Shown piece after piece: positions 27,860 through 37,198 of a stretch of 64,000 nt of DNA (its first letter is position 1; each line of letters starts with the position of its first letter). The notes under the pieces are model-generated. The model searched no databases, was not told the DNA's origin, and saw only the letters and a list, made by a program, of their open reading frames with translations. This stretch comes from Woeseiaceae bacterium (GTDB taxonomy: Bacteria; Pseudomonadota; Gammaproteobacteria; Steroidobacterales; Woeseiaceae). The stretch is taken from positions 1 through 64,000 of the forward strand of contig JAHEFE010000007.1 of NCBI GenBank assembly GCA_024640365.1. Reading direction: 5' to 3'. The translations under genes and the position numbers were made by a program.

Positions 27860-29965
27860 TTGACTGCGCCTGCAAAACCCGGCACGCCAGCGTCACCCCT
27901 GTCCTCTCCCTTGGCCACCCTGACCGGCGTGGGCCCAGCATTAAGCGAAAAGCTGCACAAACTGGGCCTCGATAAAGTCGAAGACCTGCTGTTCCTGTTG
28001 CCGCTGCGGTACGAAGATCGTACCCAGGTATTGCGCATTGGGGCATTGCGTCACGGGATGCGCTGCCTGGTGACCGGCGAAGTCCTGCTCGCAGAAACCG
28101 TCTTTCGCGGGCGTCGCAGCTTGCTAGTGCGCATCGGTGACGGTAGTGGCCAACTGACACTACGGTTTTTTCATTTTTCCCGAGCCCAGCAAGCCCAGTT
28201 TCAGCCAGGTGCTCACATTAGCTGCTTCGGTGATATCAGGCTGGGGCCGGCGGGCTTTGAAATCGTCCACCCCGAATATCGATTACTACGAGAAGGACAA
28301 AGCCCGGTTCTGTATGACGGCCTGACGCCCGTATACCCAATTACGGAAGGCGTGCAACAAGGGCGCATGCGCAACCTGGTGGGGCAGGCTCTAAGGATGA
28401 TGCAACAGTCACCACCTGTAGAATTGCTACCGGCGGTCACCCGAGATAAAGACGGCATGCCGGCGCTCGCGGAAGCGTTACTCTATCTGCATCAACCACC
28501 GCGCGATGCCAATCTCGAGCAAATCGCCGACGGTCAGCATCCGTGCCAGCAACGGCTCGCATTTGAAGAGCTGCTCGCCCACTATTTAAGCTTGCGAAAT
28601 CTCCGCGACCTGACAACTCTTGAGGCGGCCGCACCGCTCAAGCAGGGCCAAAGCATGGTCGACGAATTCCTGGCATCACTGCCCTTTAAATTGACCAACG
28701 CACAGCAGCGAGTCTGTAAAGAAATTAACAGCGACATTGCGCGGCCGCACCCTATGCTTCGACTGGTTCAGGGTGACGTTGGCTCGGGCAAGACCGTGGT
28801 CGCGGCCATTGCCGCCTTGCAGGCGATTGCGGACGGAGCACAAGTTGCCATCATGGCCCCCACCGAACTGCTGGCAGAGCAGCACTGGCATAATTTTTGC
28901 GACTGGTTTCGATTTCTTCATATTGAGCCGTTATGGCTAAGCGGTAGCCAACGCGTTGCCGCGAAACGCCAAACACTGGCAGCGCTTGAAGACGGTAGCG
29001 CACGGCTCGTCGTTGGTACTCACGCGCTGTTCCAGGAGGGCGTTTCATTCAACAACCTGGCGCTCGTCGTTATCGACGAACAACATCGCTTCGGCGTACA
29101 CCAGCGGATGGCGCTTCGGGAAAAAGGCAAGCAAGGCAAGCTACACCCACACCAGCTTGTCATGACCGCAACGCCTATCCCGCGCACCCTGGCGATGGCA
29201 GCCTATGCCGACCTCGACGTGTCGGTAATTGACGAGCTGCCGCCGGGTCGCGAGCCGGTGCAGACCATAGCGGTACCGGAAGCGCGCCGGCCCGAAGTGA
29301 TCGAGCGAGTTCGTTCTGCCTGCCAGAGTGGTCAACAGGCATATTGGGTCTGCCCACTTATTGAAGAGTCTGAAGTGCTCGACTTTCAAGCGGCTGAAGT
29401 AAGTTTTGAAATGTTGCGATCAGCCCTTCCGGGTGTGCCAGTGGGACTGGTGCATGGGCGCATGAAGCCGGCGGAAAAAGAGAAGGCTATGCGCCTGTTT
29501 AAAGAGGGCAAAACCCGTCTGCTTGTAGCAACGACCGTCATCGAGGTCGGTGTAGATGTGCCACAGGCGAGCCTCATGATTATCGAAAATGCGGAACGTA
29601 TGGGTTTGTCCCAACTGCACCAGCTGCGCGGGCGAGTAGGTCGCGGCGCGGCCCGTAGCGTCTGTGTGCTGCTATACAAGCAACCGCTCGGGCAGCTTGC
29701 GAAGAACAGGCTCGCGGTATTACGGGAAACCAATGACGGGTTCGTCGTGGCACAGCGTGACCTTGAGTTACGTGGGCCAGGTGAGCTGCTGGGGACCCGC
29801 CAGACAGGTTTGCCACAATATCGCATTGCCGATTTGTTGCGCGATGCCGCACTGATGCCAAAAGTACAAATTGCAGCGGAAGCGTTACGCAGTAGCGGTA
29901 CGCGCGCTGGAGATGCCATTGTGCGGCGCTGGCTTGGCGATGCCGGCCGTTACGGTAAAGTGTAA
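27860..29965 (+). CDS. recG: ATP-dependent DNA helicase RecG
   Basis: Branch-migration helicase of 701 residues that reverses stalled forks. It has an N-terminal wedge/OB domain (about 60-200), Walker A GDVGSGKT at 305-312, and the DEQHRFG box at 406-412. Motifs ATPIPRTLAM, GRMKPAEKE and GRVGRG follow, with the C-terminal TRQTGLPQYRIADL segment. The start is TTG 27860, 15 nt after ridA. If the origin-like site at 19.6 kb is real, recG lies on its leading strand. Confidence 0.95.
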   Translation: MTAPAKPGTPASPLSSPLATLTGVGPALSEKLHKLGLDKVEDLLFLLPLRYEDRTQVLRIGALRHGMRCLVTGEVLLAETVFRGRRSLLVRIGDGSGQLTLRFFHFSRAQQAQFQPGAHISCFGDIRLGPAGFEIVHPEYRLLREGQSPVLYDGLTPVYPITEGVQQGRMRNLVGQALRMMQQSPPVELLPAVTRDKDGMPALAEALLYLHQPPRDANLEQIADGQHPCQQRLAFEELLAHYLSLRNLRDLTTLEAAAPLKQGQSMVDEFLASLPFKLTNAQQRVCKEINSDIARPHPMLRLVQGDVGSGKTVVAAIAALQAIADGAQVAIMAPTELLAEQHWHNFCDWFRFLHIEPLWLSGSQRVAAKRQTLAALEDGSARLVVGTHALFQEGVSFNNLALVVIDEQHRFGVHQRMALREKGKQGKLHPHQLVMTATPIPRTLAMAAYADLDVSVIDELPPGREPVQTIAVPEARRPEVIERVRSACQSGQQAYWVCPLIEESEVLDFQAAEVSFEMLRSALPGVPVGLVHGRMKPAEKEKAMRLFKEGKTRLLVATTVIEVGVDVPQASLMIIENAERMGLSQLHQLRGRVGRGAARSVCVLLYKQPLGQLAKNRLAVLRETNDGFVVAQRDLELRGPGELLGTRQTGLPQYRIADLLRDAALMPKVQIAAEALRSSGTRAGDAIVRRWLGDAGRYGKV

Positions 29966-30046
29966 TCGAGCGCGAATTTTATCCCGGGAAGCATTAGACT
30001 TCGGCTCACATTGGTCGCTCAACCACAATTCGCATCAAGCCCAACA

Positions 30047-30949
30047 ATGAATAAAAAAAGCAATCAACAACCCGCCTTGAAAGCGCTTTCTGGTCAGTTT
30101 CTGAACTACCTGAAACTGATGCGCCTGGATAAGCCAGTGGGCATATGGCTGCTGATGTGGCCAACGCTTTGGGCGCTCTGGTTAGCCGGCAAAGGTCACC
30201 CGGACGGCGGTATCTTCATCGTCTTCATGCTCGGTGTTGTTGTCATGCGTTCAGCCGGCTGCGTTATCAACGATCTTGCCGATCGAAAAATTGACCCGCA
30301 TATTAGTCGCACTCGTGACCGACCTATTGCCTCAGGCGCAGTGACACCCGCTGAAGCGATAACGCTGTTCCTGGCATTGGCGCTGATAGCGGTGGGGCTT
30401 GCCGCAATGCTTAACCGACCGGCACAACTGCTTGCGGTAGTCGGTGCGCTGTTGACCGTCATTTATCCATTCGTGAAGCGTTTCTTGTCTATCCCGCAGT
30501 TTGTGCTGGGTGCAGCCTTCGGCTGGGCAGTGCCAATGGCCTTCGCCGCACAAACCGGTAATACGCCGCAACTGGCGTGGCTGGTTTTCGGCGCGGCGCT
30601 AGTCTGGGCGACTATTTACGACACCTTCTACTCTATGGCTGATCGTCCGGAAGACTTGAAGATTGGCGTCAAGTCGACGGCCATACTGTTCGGGGATGCG
30701 GACCGCTTCATTGTTGGCGGCTTGCAGGTGGCCATGCTGCTCGCTCTAGTGCTGATCGGCAATATGGCGGAGCTAAGTGCCTGGTACTTCAGTGCCGTTG
30801 TTGCGGCGGCGGGGCTCATGGCCCATCACCAGTGGCTCGTGCGCAAACGCGATCCGGCCGCCTGTTTCGAAGCCTTTGTGAAGAACCACCACATAGGCAT
30901 GGTCATATTTATCGGCATCGTGCTGCATTACGCGTTCAATCCCGCCTGA
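30047..30949 (+). CDS. ubiA: 4-hydroxybenzoate octaprenyltransferase
   Basis: Integral membrane prenyltransferase (300 residues) of ubiquinone synthesis. The prenyl-diphosphate site NDLADRKIDPH begins at Asn75, and the second Asp-rich motif is in DTFYSMADRPEDLKIG. About eight hydrophobic segments follow a basic N-terminus. ATG 30047 is used; a TTG at 30011 is the alternative and neither has a clear ribosome site. There is no ubiC beside it. It supplies quinone for the respiratory chain of which the oxidase at 33-39 kb is the end. Confidence 0.94.
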   Translation: MNKKSNQQPALKALSGQFLNYLKLMRLDKPVGIWLLMWPTLWALWLAGKGHPDGGIFIVFMLGVVVMRSAGCVINDLADRKIDPHISRTRDRPIASGAVTPAEAITLFLALALIAVGLAAMLNRPAQLLAVVGALLTVIYPFVKRFLSIPQFVLGAAFGWAVPMAFAAQTGNTPQLAWLVFGAALVWATIYDTFYSMADRPEDLKIGVKSTAILFGDADRFIVGGLQVAMLLALVLIGNMAELSAWYFSAVVAAAGLMAHHQWLVRKRDPAACFEAFVKNHHIGMVIFIGIVLHYAFNPA

Positions 30950-30959
30950 TTCAGACGCG

Positions 30960-31667
30960 TCAAACGTCCCGAATCACCCGCGCGACGGCCACGGCAGCCG
31001 CCCGCTGAGCGCCGGCGGCCAGTAACACTTTTCCAAGATTGCGTATGGTTGCCCCGGTGGTAATGACGTCGTCAACGATTAGCGGGAACTGACAACTCAA
31101 GGACCCGTCGACCACAAAGGCATCACACAGGTTAGCTTCGCGCTTTGCGGTAGTCAGTCCAGTTTGGTGGGTCGTCGCAACTCGACGCCTGACATTTCTG
31201 ATCAATGGCAAGCCCGTCCGCCGCGCCAGTGGCTTTGCAATCTCTGCGGCCTGATTGAAGCCGCGTTGAAAGTGGCGCCAACGGTGCAGGGGAACCGGTA
31301 AAATAGCATCGACCTCGCCGAGGCTGCCTTCAAGCGCATTGACGATAAACCCGCCAAGAACCGGCGCAAAAAACTGCTGGTGATGAAACTTGAGCGCCTT
31401 GAGCATGCCACTAACCGGAAAGGCGTACTCCATCGGGGCGACGACAAATGCAAATAGCGGAGACTGCCGCTGACAGCGACCGCAGCCCAATTGGGCATCG
31501 CTTTGACTGGCCAGGGGAGCCCCGCAACTCCGGCAGGCATGTGCAATACGTGGCAACTCAACTGCACAAGCCGCACATATATGCGAGCGTGTAACGCTTT
31601 GTCCACAAAGTACACAACACTTTCCGGTTAGAATATCCCGGCATTGGGCAACCAATCGACGAATCAT
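30960..31667 (-). CDS. comF: ComF family protein (phosphoribosyltransferase fold)
   Basis: Protein of 235 residues linked to DNA uptake in competent bacteria. Its N-terminal zinc ribbon has CCVLCG, CAAC, CRSCG and CGRC pairs, and the C-terminal PRTase domain has the PRPP loop LIVDDVITTGATI. LPVPLHRWRHFQRGFNQ is the family signature. ATG 31667 is preferred over GTG 31673. It is divergent from bioC. Together with pilM-Q it hints at possible transformability, which is inference. Confidence 0.9.
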   Translation of the reverse strand: MIRRLVAQCRDILTGKCCVLCGQSVTRSHICAACAVELPRIAHACRSCGAPLASQSDAQLGCGRCQRQSPLFAFVVAPMEYAFPVSGMLKALKFHHQQFFAPVLGGFIVNALEGSLGEVDAILPVPLHRWRHFQRGFNQAAEIAKPLARRTGLPLIRNVRRRVATTHQTGLTTAKREANLCDAFVVDGSLSCQFPLIVDDVITTGATIRNLGKVLLAAGAQRAAAVAVARVIRDV

Positions 31668-31766
31668 CGGCACAGTTTGAGATAATTGATTTGGCGCAAC
31701 CCCCTCTAAAAACGACTAATTTGATCACATTTGATACCAGGCAGCGCGGCACGACCGCCACAGGCA

Positions 31767-32642
31767 ATGAATCCCAACAAGAATAACCCACCCCTGGCGC
31801 GTGCATCTGTCGAGCAGCGATTTGAAGCTGCCGCGCACTCCTTCGACAGCGCCGCTTTTGTCCATAGCGCGGCACGGCAAGGGCTGTTAGAGCGGGTGGC
31901 TCCAATGCTCATCAAACCAAAGGACATCGTAGACCTTGGCAGCGCAACAGGTGCGGGCGCCAGGGCACTGGCAAAACAGTTTCCTCGCAGTCGCGTTCTG
32001 GCAGTGGATAGCTCTCCGGCAATGCTGCGAGAATCAAGGCGCCTGCGCAGCCGTTTCTCCAGAGTCAGGGAGCTACAGGCCAACGCTGAAACCCTGCCGC
32101 TATATAAAGAAGGTACCGACCTGGTGTTTTCCAACATGCTGCTGCCCTGGCTGAATGACCCCGATACGGTATTCGCCGGGATTGCCCATATTCTCAAGCC
32201 TGGCGGGCTATTCCTGTTTTCCGCGCTCGGCCGCGACAGCCTCAAAGAGCTGCGCGAAGCCTGGACAGATGTGGATGGACACCAGCACGTCAATCCATTT
32301 CCCGACATGCATGATATCGGTGACGCCCTGGTCAGAGCCGGACTCCGAGACCCTGTTCTGGACGTCGATTACCTGACCGTTACCTACCGCGATCCACAGG
32401 CCCTGTACCGTGACCTTACCGCCGCCGGTGCCCGCAACAGCCTGGTCGGGCGCAACCCGTCGCTGACCGGACGACACCAATTTCATAAGATGGAACGGGC
32501 TCTCAGGACCCGATTCCAGGGCGATTTGCTGCCATTAACGATTGAAATCGTCTACGGCCACGCCTGGGGCGATGGTGCACCGCAAACTGCGGGTGAATTT
32601 CGAATCCCTGCCAGTGGTATTAGCGTTCGCAGGGCGCCCTAA
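31767..32642 (+). CDS. bioC: Malonyl-ACP O-methyltransferase
   Basis: SAM-dependent enzyme (291 residues) that methylates malonyl-ACP to begin biotin synthesis. A short basic N-terminus leads to QRFEAAAHSFDSAAFVH, a BioC hallmark. SAM motif I VDLGSATGAGA is near 50-60, and SNMLLPWLNDPDT follows near 123-135. Other bio genes are absent from the window, and no BirA-type operator was seen in the 99-nt gap to comF. The start is ATG 31767. Confidence 0.88.
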   Translation: MNPNKNNPPLARASVEQRFEAAAHSFDSAAFVHSAARQGLLERVAPMLIKPKDIVDLGSATGAGARALAKQFPRSRVLAVDSSPAMLRESRRLRSRFSRVRELQANAETLPLYKEGTDLVFSNMLLPWLNDPDTVFAGIAHILKPGGLFLFSALGRDSLKELREAWTDVDGHQHVNPFPDMHDIGDALVRAGLRDPVLDVDYLTVTYRDPQALYRDLTAAGARNSLVGRNPSLTGRHQFHKMERALRTRFQGDLLPLTIEIVYGHAWGDGAPQTAGEFRIPASGISVRRAP

Positions 32643-33086
32643 GCCGGCCACAACCCGTGTCGCGCCAAGCGCCAACTGTACCTTCTAAGTTGTTGTAAAT
32701 GCGCTGATTATGTTATTCATCAATGGGACGGATTGTTTGCATGGCAAACAACCTTAAAGTAGACTGCGCGGACTTTTTGACGGGCCAGGCTCTCTTTAAG
32801 AGCGCGAAATAACATTGATGTTCATACCGGGGGAGGCAACATTCCGGGTATACATCGGGTTATTGGTCGGCAGGAGTGGCGAATCCACCGCGATCTTTAA
32901 AGATCAAAAGGCGCGGCCGGATGACTCACCGACCTCACCTGTTCAATTGAAAGAACACACCATAAACAGGCATTAATTACCGGGCTGACGGTAAACGATT
33001 GTTTGGCAGGCAACATGCTCAAGAGTAATCGTGATCCGGGATATAGGTTTCTGTATCCAAAGCAGTACCGGCAGGGTGAATTACCA
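32643..33086 (+). promoter_or_regulatory. Long leader/control region upstream of coxB
   Basis: This 444-nt gene-free stretch holds several perfect inverted repeats: TTGTTTGC-ATG-GCAAACAA (32733-32751), GATCTTTAAAGATC (32892-32905), and TTACCG-N6-CGGTAA (32977-32994). A GCTCT/AGAGC pair near 32789-32803 and a GTGG/CCAC hairpin near 32875-32888 are also present. The first looks like an operator, since it is symmetric with a 3-nt centre; the others may shape a leader RNA. No ORF of note and no known riboswitch signature was recognised. Confidence 0.5.
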
Positions 33087-33893
33087 ATGATTCGAAAACT
33101 GTGTCTCATCACACTCGGTCTTTTAGGCACGTCAGTCGCGCACGCTGACTGGGCTCTTAATATGACCAAAGGCGTCACTGAGCTGAGTGCTGAAACTTAC
33201 GATCTGCACATGCTGATTTTCTACGTCTGCTGTGCCATTGCTGTTGTTGTATTCGGGATTATGATTTTCTCTCTCGTACAGCACCGCAAATCAAAAGGTG
33301 CGGTTGCCGCAACTTTTTCACACAACACCACAGCAGAAGTGATCTGGACTGCAATTCCGGTCGTGATACTTATTCTTATGGCTGTGCCGTCTGCCGAGAC
33401 CATGGTTCGCCTGGAAGACAGTCGTGACCCCGACCTTACCGTCGTCATTACGGGCTACCAATGGAAATGGCATTACGCCTACCAGGGTAAAGATGTCGAG
33501 TTCTATAGCACGCTGGCACGCGAAAGTAACGATGCTCGCGGCAAGGACTCCGGTATTGATGTATTCAGCGTTGACAATTACTTGCTGGACGTCGATCGGC
33601 CGTTGGTCGTACCGCGTGGCGCCAAGGTTCGCTTGTTGATTACATCTAACGACGTCGTTCACGCCTGGTGGGTTCCAAAGCTCGCCATCAAGAAAGATGC
33701 AGTGCCCGGTTACTTGAACGAAGCATGGTTCCGCGCCGAGGAAAGCGGCGTGTACAGGGGCCAGTGCGCCGAATTGTGTGGCAAAGATCATGGCTACATG
33801 CCGATAGTCGTCAAGGTTGTCGAACCCGAAGAGTTCCTGGCATTTGTTGCCAGTGAGCACGATGAGAAAGCGCGAGTCGCTTCAGCAAACTAG
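33087..33893 (+). CDS. coxB: Cytochrome c oxidase subunit II
   Basis: Membrane-anchored periplasmic CuA subunit, 268 residues. A signal peptide ends at AHA (residue 20), and two membrane spans lie at about 44-68 and 85-107. The aromatic electron-entry segment GYQWKWHYAY and the CuA motif Cys227-AEL-Cys231-GKD-His235-GY-Met238 are intact. No cytochrome c domain is fused at the C-terminus, so it is the aa3 type. ATG 33087 has AGGGTGA upstream; the frame is open to 33003 but lacks a signal there. Confidence 0.95.
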   Translation: MIRKLCLITLGLLGTSVAHADWALNMTKGVTELSAETYDLHMLIFYVCCAIAVVVFGIMIFSLVQHRKSKGAVAATFSHNTTAEVIWTAIPVVILILMAVPSAETMVRLEDSRDPDLTVVITGYQWKWHYAYQGKDVEFYSTLARESNDARGKDSGIDVFSVDNYLLDVDRPLVVPRGAKVRLLITSNDVVHAWWVPKLAIKKDAVPGYLNEAWFRAEESGVYRGQCAELCGKDHGYMPIVVKVVEPEEFLAFVASEHDEKARVASAN

Positions 33894-33949
33894 AGTTTAG
33901 AAATTAAGCACGCGGCCTTGAACGGCGGCATGCGGCGGAGATTTGAAAC

Positions 33950-35536
33950 ATGAGCAGTACAACTCACAGCGCAGAGCATCACGACGATCACGGCCCAGCC
34001 AAGGGCATCAAGCGCTGGCTCTTTACGACCAATCATAAAGACATCGGTACGCTGTACCTGATCTTCAGTCTCACCATGTTTTTTATCGGAGGCTCAATGG
34101 CGCTTGTCATTCGCTCCGAACTGATGATGCCGGGTCTGCAGTTTGTGCACCCCGAATTCTTCAATCAGATGACAACCATGCACGCGCTCATCATGGTGTT
34201 CGGCGCGGTCATGCCAGCGTTTGTAGGCCTTGCCAACTGGATGATCCCGATGATGATCGGTGGCCCGGACATGGCTTTGCCCAGAATGAACAACTGGTCA
34301 TTCTGGATCCTGCCCATTGCCTTCGGCATTCTGCTGTCGACGCTGTTCATGAACGGCGGCGCACCGGCCGGCGGCTGGACCATGTATCCGCCGCTCGTAC
34401 TACAGACTGGCAATGCATTTCCATTCCTCGTGTTTTCCGTTCACCTGATGGGCATCTCTTCCATCATGGGCGCCATTAACATCATCGTTACCATCATGAA
34501 CATGCGCGCCCCCGGCATGTCTTTGTTGAAAATGCCGATGTTTGTATGGACTTGGCTGATCACTGCTTACCTGCTGATTGCAGTAATGCCAGTGCTCGCC
34601 GGTGCAGTCACAATGCTGCTCACCGACCAGTTCTTCGGCACCAGCTTCTTCCTTGCTGCTGGCGGCGGTGATCCGGTTATGTTCCAGCACATTTTCTGGT
34701 TCTTCGGTCATCCCGAGGTTTACATCATGATCCTGCCGGCCTTCGGTGTTGTGTCAGAGATCATTCCTACATTTGCACGAAAGCCATTGTTCGGCCACGA
34801 CTCAATGGTCTACGCAGCATCAAGCATCGCGTTCCTCTCGTTTATCGTTTGGGCGCACCACATGTTCACCGTTGGCATGCCGCTTACGGGTCAGTTGTTC
34901 TTCATGTTCTCGACGATGCTCATTGCGGTACCAACCGGCGTGAAAGTGTTTAACTGGATGGCAACGATGTGGAAGGGCTCGATGTCTTTCGAAACACCGA
35001 TGCTGTTTTCGCTGGCATTCCTGTTCCTGTTTACGATTGGCGGTTTCTCGGGCCTGATGCTCGCTATCGCACCTGCCGATGTTCAGTATCACGACACCTA
35101 TTTCGTCGTTGCACATTTCCACTACGTACTGGTACCGGGATCCGTGTTCGGAATCATGGCTGCCGCGTACTACTGGTTGCCGAAATGGACCGGCGTCATG
35201 TACGACGAAAAACTCGGCAAGATCCATTTCTGGGCATCAGCGATTTTCGTCAACCTGACGTTCTTCCCGATGCACTTCCTTGGTCTGGCTGGCATGCCAC
35301 GAAGAATTCCGGATTACTCAACGCAATTTGCTGACTTCAATATGATGGCAAGCATCGGTGCGATTGGTTTTGGCTTATCGCAGTTGCTGTTTGTTTATAT
35401 CATCATCAAAGCAGCACGCGGCAACGGCGTAAAAGCGACCGCGGAAGTGTGGGATAACCCACGCGGCCTCGAGTGGACCGTGCCGTCGCCAGCGCCATAC
35501 CACACCTTTGAGAACCCACCGACTATCAAAGAGTAA
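33950..35536 (+). CDS. ctaD: Cytochrome c oxidase subunit I
   Basis: Heme-copper oxidase catalytic subunit, 528 residues, twelve membrane spans. The heme ligand region TTMHALIMVF, the GHPEVYI motif with Glu256 (A1-type D-channel end), WAHHMFTVG for the CuB histidines and the HDTYFVVAHFHYVL heme ligands are all present. A His-rich N-terminus (SAEHHDDHG) precedes KRWLFTTNHKDIGTLY. The gene follows coxB by 56 nt. Confidence 0.97.
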   Translation: MSSTTHSAEHHDDHGPAKGIKRWLFTTNHKDIGTLYLIFSLTMFFIGGSMALVIRSELMMPGLQFVHPEFFNQMTTMHALIMVFGAVMPAFVGLANWMIPMMIGGPDMALPRMNNWSFWILPIAFGILLSTLFMNGGAPAGGWTMYPPLVLQTGNAFPFLVFSVHLMGISSIMGAINIIVTIMNMRAPGMSLLKMPMFVWTWLITAYLLIAVMPVLAGAVTMLLTDQFFGTSFFLAAGGGDPVMFQHIFWFFGHPEVYIMILPAFGVVSEIIPTFARKPLFGHDSMVYAASSIAFLSFIVWAHHMFTVGMPLTGQLFFMFSTMLIAVPTGVKVFNWMATMWKGSMSFETPMLFSLAFLFLFTIGGFSGLMLAIAPADVQYHDTYFVVAHFHYVLVPGSVFGIMAAAYYWLPKWTGVMYDEKLGKIHFWASAIFVNLTFFPMHFLGLAGMPRRIPDYSTQFADFNMMASIGAIGFGLSQLLFVYIIIKAARGNGVKATAEVWDNPRGLEWTVPSPAPYHTFENPPTIKE

Positions 35537-35548
35537 ATGGGGTTGTTG

Positions 35549-35665
35549 ATGAACGCACACACGACCGACAGCAAGAAAAACGTACGCAAGACTGCATTGA
35601 TCTTGCTGGCCGTCGCGCTCACATTCTATTTTGGTTTTATATTTTTTAATGTCTTCCGCGGCTAA
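35549..35665 (+). CDS. Small membrane protein of the cytochrome oxidase cluster
   Basis: A 38-residue ORF fills the gap between ctaD and ctaG. It has a basic N-terminal part (DSKKNVRK) and one membrane span (about residues 18-35), ending NVFRG. GGGG at 35539-35542 lies 6 nt before ATG 35549; an in-frame ATG at 35537 right after the ctaD stop is the alternative. Single-span proteins of this size at this position are known in proteobacterial cox clusters as small assembly proteins; the assignment rests on position and topology. Confidence 0.7.
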   Translation: MNAHTTDSKKNVRKTALILLAVALTFYFGFIFFNVFRG

Positions 35666-35675
35666 TTAAAGGGTC

Positions 35676-36227
35676 ATGGAAAAAAAGAATCCGGACGTAG
35701 AAATTGGTACCGCGACGTTCACACGCCGCTTACTGCTACTTGCTGTGGCCATGTTCGGTTTTGGCTACTTGCTGGTACCGTTATATAGCGTGTTCTGCGA
35801 GCTGACCGGGTTTGGCGGCAAACCAAACGAAACCGCTGCCACTGTGGTCGAGAATATCGATGAAAATCGACTGGTGAAAGTTGAGTTTGTTACAACGGTC
35901 AACGAGTACGCACCGTGGGAATTTAGCGCCGCCGTTGCGGATATGGAAGTTCATCCTGGCAAGCTCTACAAAGCAACATTCAGGGCGCGCAACCTGAGTC
36001 ACGAAACCAAGGTGGCGCAGGCGGTACCCAGTATTGTTCCGGTGCAGGCGGCTAAGTACTTTCGGAAGACAGAGTGTTTTTGTTTTACCCAGCAAGCTTT
36101 CAGTCCGGATGAAGCGCGCGATCTGGAAGTGCAGTTTATTGTTGATTCAAATTTGCCCAGCTATGTGGATACGGTAACTTTGTCTTACACCTTTTTTGAT
36201 ACGGCACGCCTTGCACAGAACAATTAA
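35676..36227 (+). CDS. ctaG: Cytochrome c oxidase assembly protein CtaG/Cox11
   Basis: Copper chaperone (183 residues) that delivers CuB to subunit I. A short cytoplasmic N-terminus and one span (about 18-38) are followed by a periplasmic immunoglobulin-like domain. The copper-binding pair lies in KTECFCFTQQ (Cys134, Cys136), with a further Cys41 in SVFCELTG. It starts 11 nt after the small membrane protein gene. Confidence 0.95.
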   Translation: MEKKNPDVEIGTATFTRRLLLLAVAMFGFGYLLVPLYSVFCELTGFGGKPNETAATVVENIDENRLVKVEFVTTVNEYAPWEFSAAVADMEVHPGKLYKATFRARNLSHETKVAQAVPSIVPVQAAKYFRKTECFCFTQQAFSPDEARDLEVQFIVDSNLPSYVDTVTLSYTFFDTARLAQNN

Positions 36228-36296
36228 AAGCTGACTCCTAACGGACTCGGCTAAACTATTTTTTAATTTTTAATTTTTGATTTGCGGAAATTAACC

Positions 36297-37163
36297 ATGT
36301 CACACGCTGAAAATCGCTATTACATTCCTCATGGCAGTCACTGGCCAATCGTCGGCTCTATCGGTCTGCTGTTGTTGATGGTCGGAGTTTCCAACTGGCT
36401 AAACGGTCACGAACTCGGCCGCTGGGTCATGTTCGGTGGCGTAGGCATCATGATTATCATGCTCACCGGTTGGTTTGGCACTGTTATCGCCGAAAGCCAA
36501 ACTGGCAAATACAACAGCCAGGTAGATATTTCGTTCCGCATGGGAATGTACTGGTTCATTTTCTCGGAAGTAATGTTCTTTGCCGCATTCTTTGGCGCAC
36601 TGTTCTATGCCCGCAACATGTCGGTGCCATGGCTCGGCGGCGACAGCAACAACTTCTTTACAAACCTGCTTTTATGGAGCGGCTTTGAAAGCGAATGGCC
36701 AACAAACGGTCCCGGCACTATCGGTGGCCACTTTGAGCCTATGGGCCCGATTGGTTTGCCGCTGCTGAACACCGCTATCCTGTTACTCAGTAGTGTCACG
36801 GTAACCATCGCCCATCACGCATTGCGCGAAAAGCATCGCGGCGTGTTGAAGATATTCCTGGCGGCAACGTTCCTGCTTGGATTCTCGTTCGTCTACATGC
36901 AAGCGTTTGAGTACATGGAAGCGTACGAGCACATGAATCTGACGCTGGGAAGCGGCATCTATGGCTCAACCTTCTTTATGCTCACCGGATTCCACGGCAT
37001 GCACGTCACAATCGGCGCCATCATGCTGACAATCATCTGGTTCCGCGTGGTCCGGGGGCACTTCACGCCCGAACACCACTTCGGTTTTGAGGCGGTTGCC
37101 TGGTACTGGCACTTTGTAGACGTTGTCTGGTTGTGCCTGTACGTATTCGTATACTGGCTATAA
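36297..37163 (+). CDS. ctaE: Cytochrome c oxidase subunit III
   Basis: Non-catalytic membrane subunit, 288 residues with seven predicted spans. MYWFIFSEVMFFAAFFGALFY, the GFHGMHVTIG segment and the C-terminal WYWHFVDVVWLCLYVFVYW are family hallmarks. The start is ATG 36297 with GGAAA upstream; a TTG at 36282 is open but unlikely. An AT-rich stretch (36255-36280) precedes it. It converges on the DUF2909 gene. Confidence 0.96.
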   Translation: MSHAENRYYIPHGSHWPIVGSIGLLLLMVGVSNWLNGHELGRWVMFGGVGIMIIMLTGWFGTVIAESQTGKYNSQVDISFRMGMYWFIFSEVMFFAAFFGALFYARNMSVPWLGGDSNNFFTNLLLWSGFESEWPTNGPGTIGGHFEPMGPIGLPLLNTAILLLSSVTVTIAHHALREKHRGVLKIFLAATFLLGFSFVYMQAFEYMEAYEHMNLTLGSGIYGSTFFMLTGFHGMHVTIGAIMLTIIWFRVVRGHFTPEHHFGFEAVAWYWHFVDVVWLCLYVFVYWL

Positions 37164-37174
37164 TTCGATAGTAA

Positions 37175-37198
37175 CGGGGGCCTAAAAACCGGCCCCCG
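37175..37198. repeat. GC-rich inverted repeat at the ctaE/DUF2909 convergence
   Basis: CGGGGGCC and GGCCCCCG form an 8-bp perfect stem with loop TAAAAACC. The stem covers the DUF2909 stop codon (37182-37184) and starts 12 nt after the ctaE stop. No U-tract follows on either strand, so it may be a two-way transcript end or barrier rather than a standard intrinsic terminator. Confidence 0.5.

Noticed and set aside
31668-31766. BirA biotin operator between comF and bioC
   Set aside because: No match to the TTGTAAACC / GGTTTACAA half-sites was seen.
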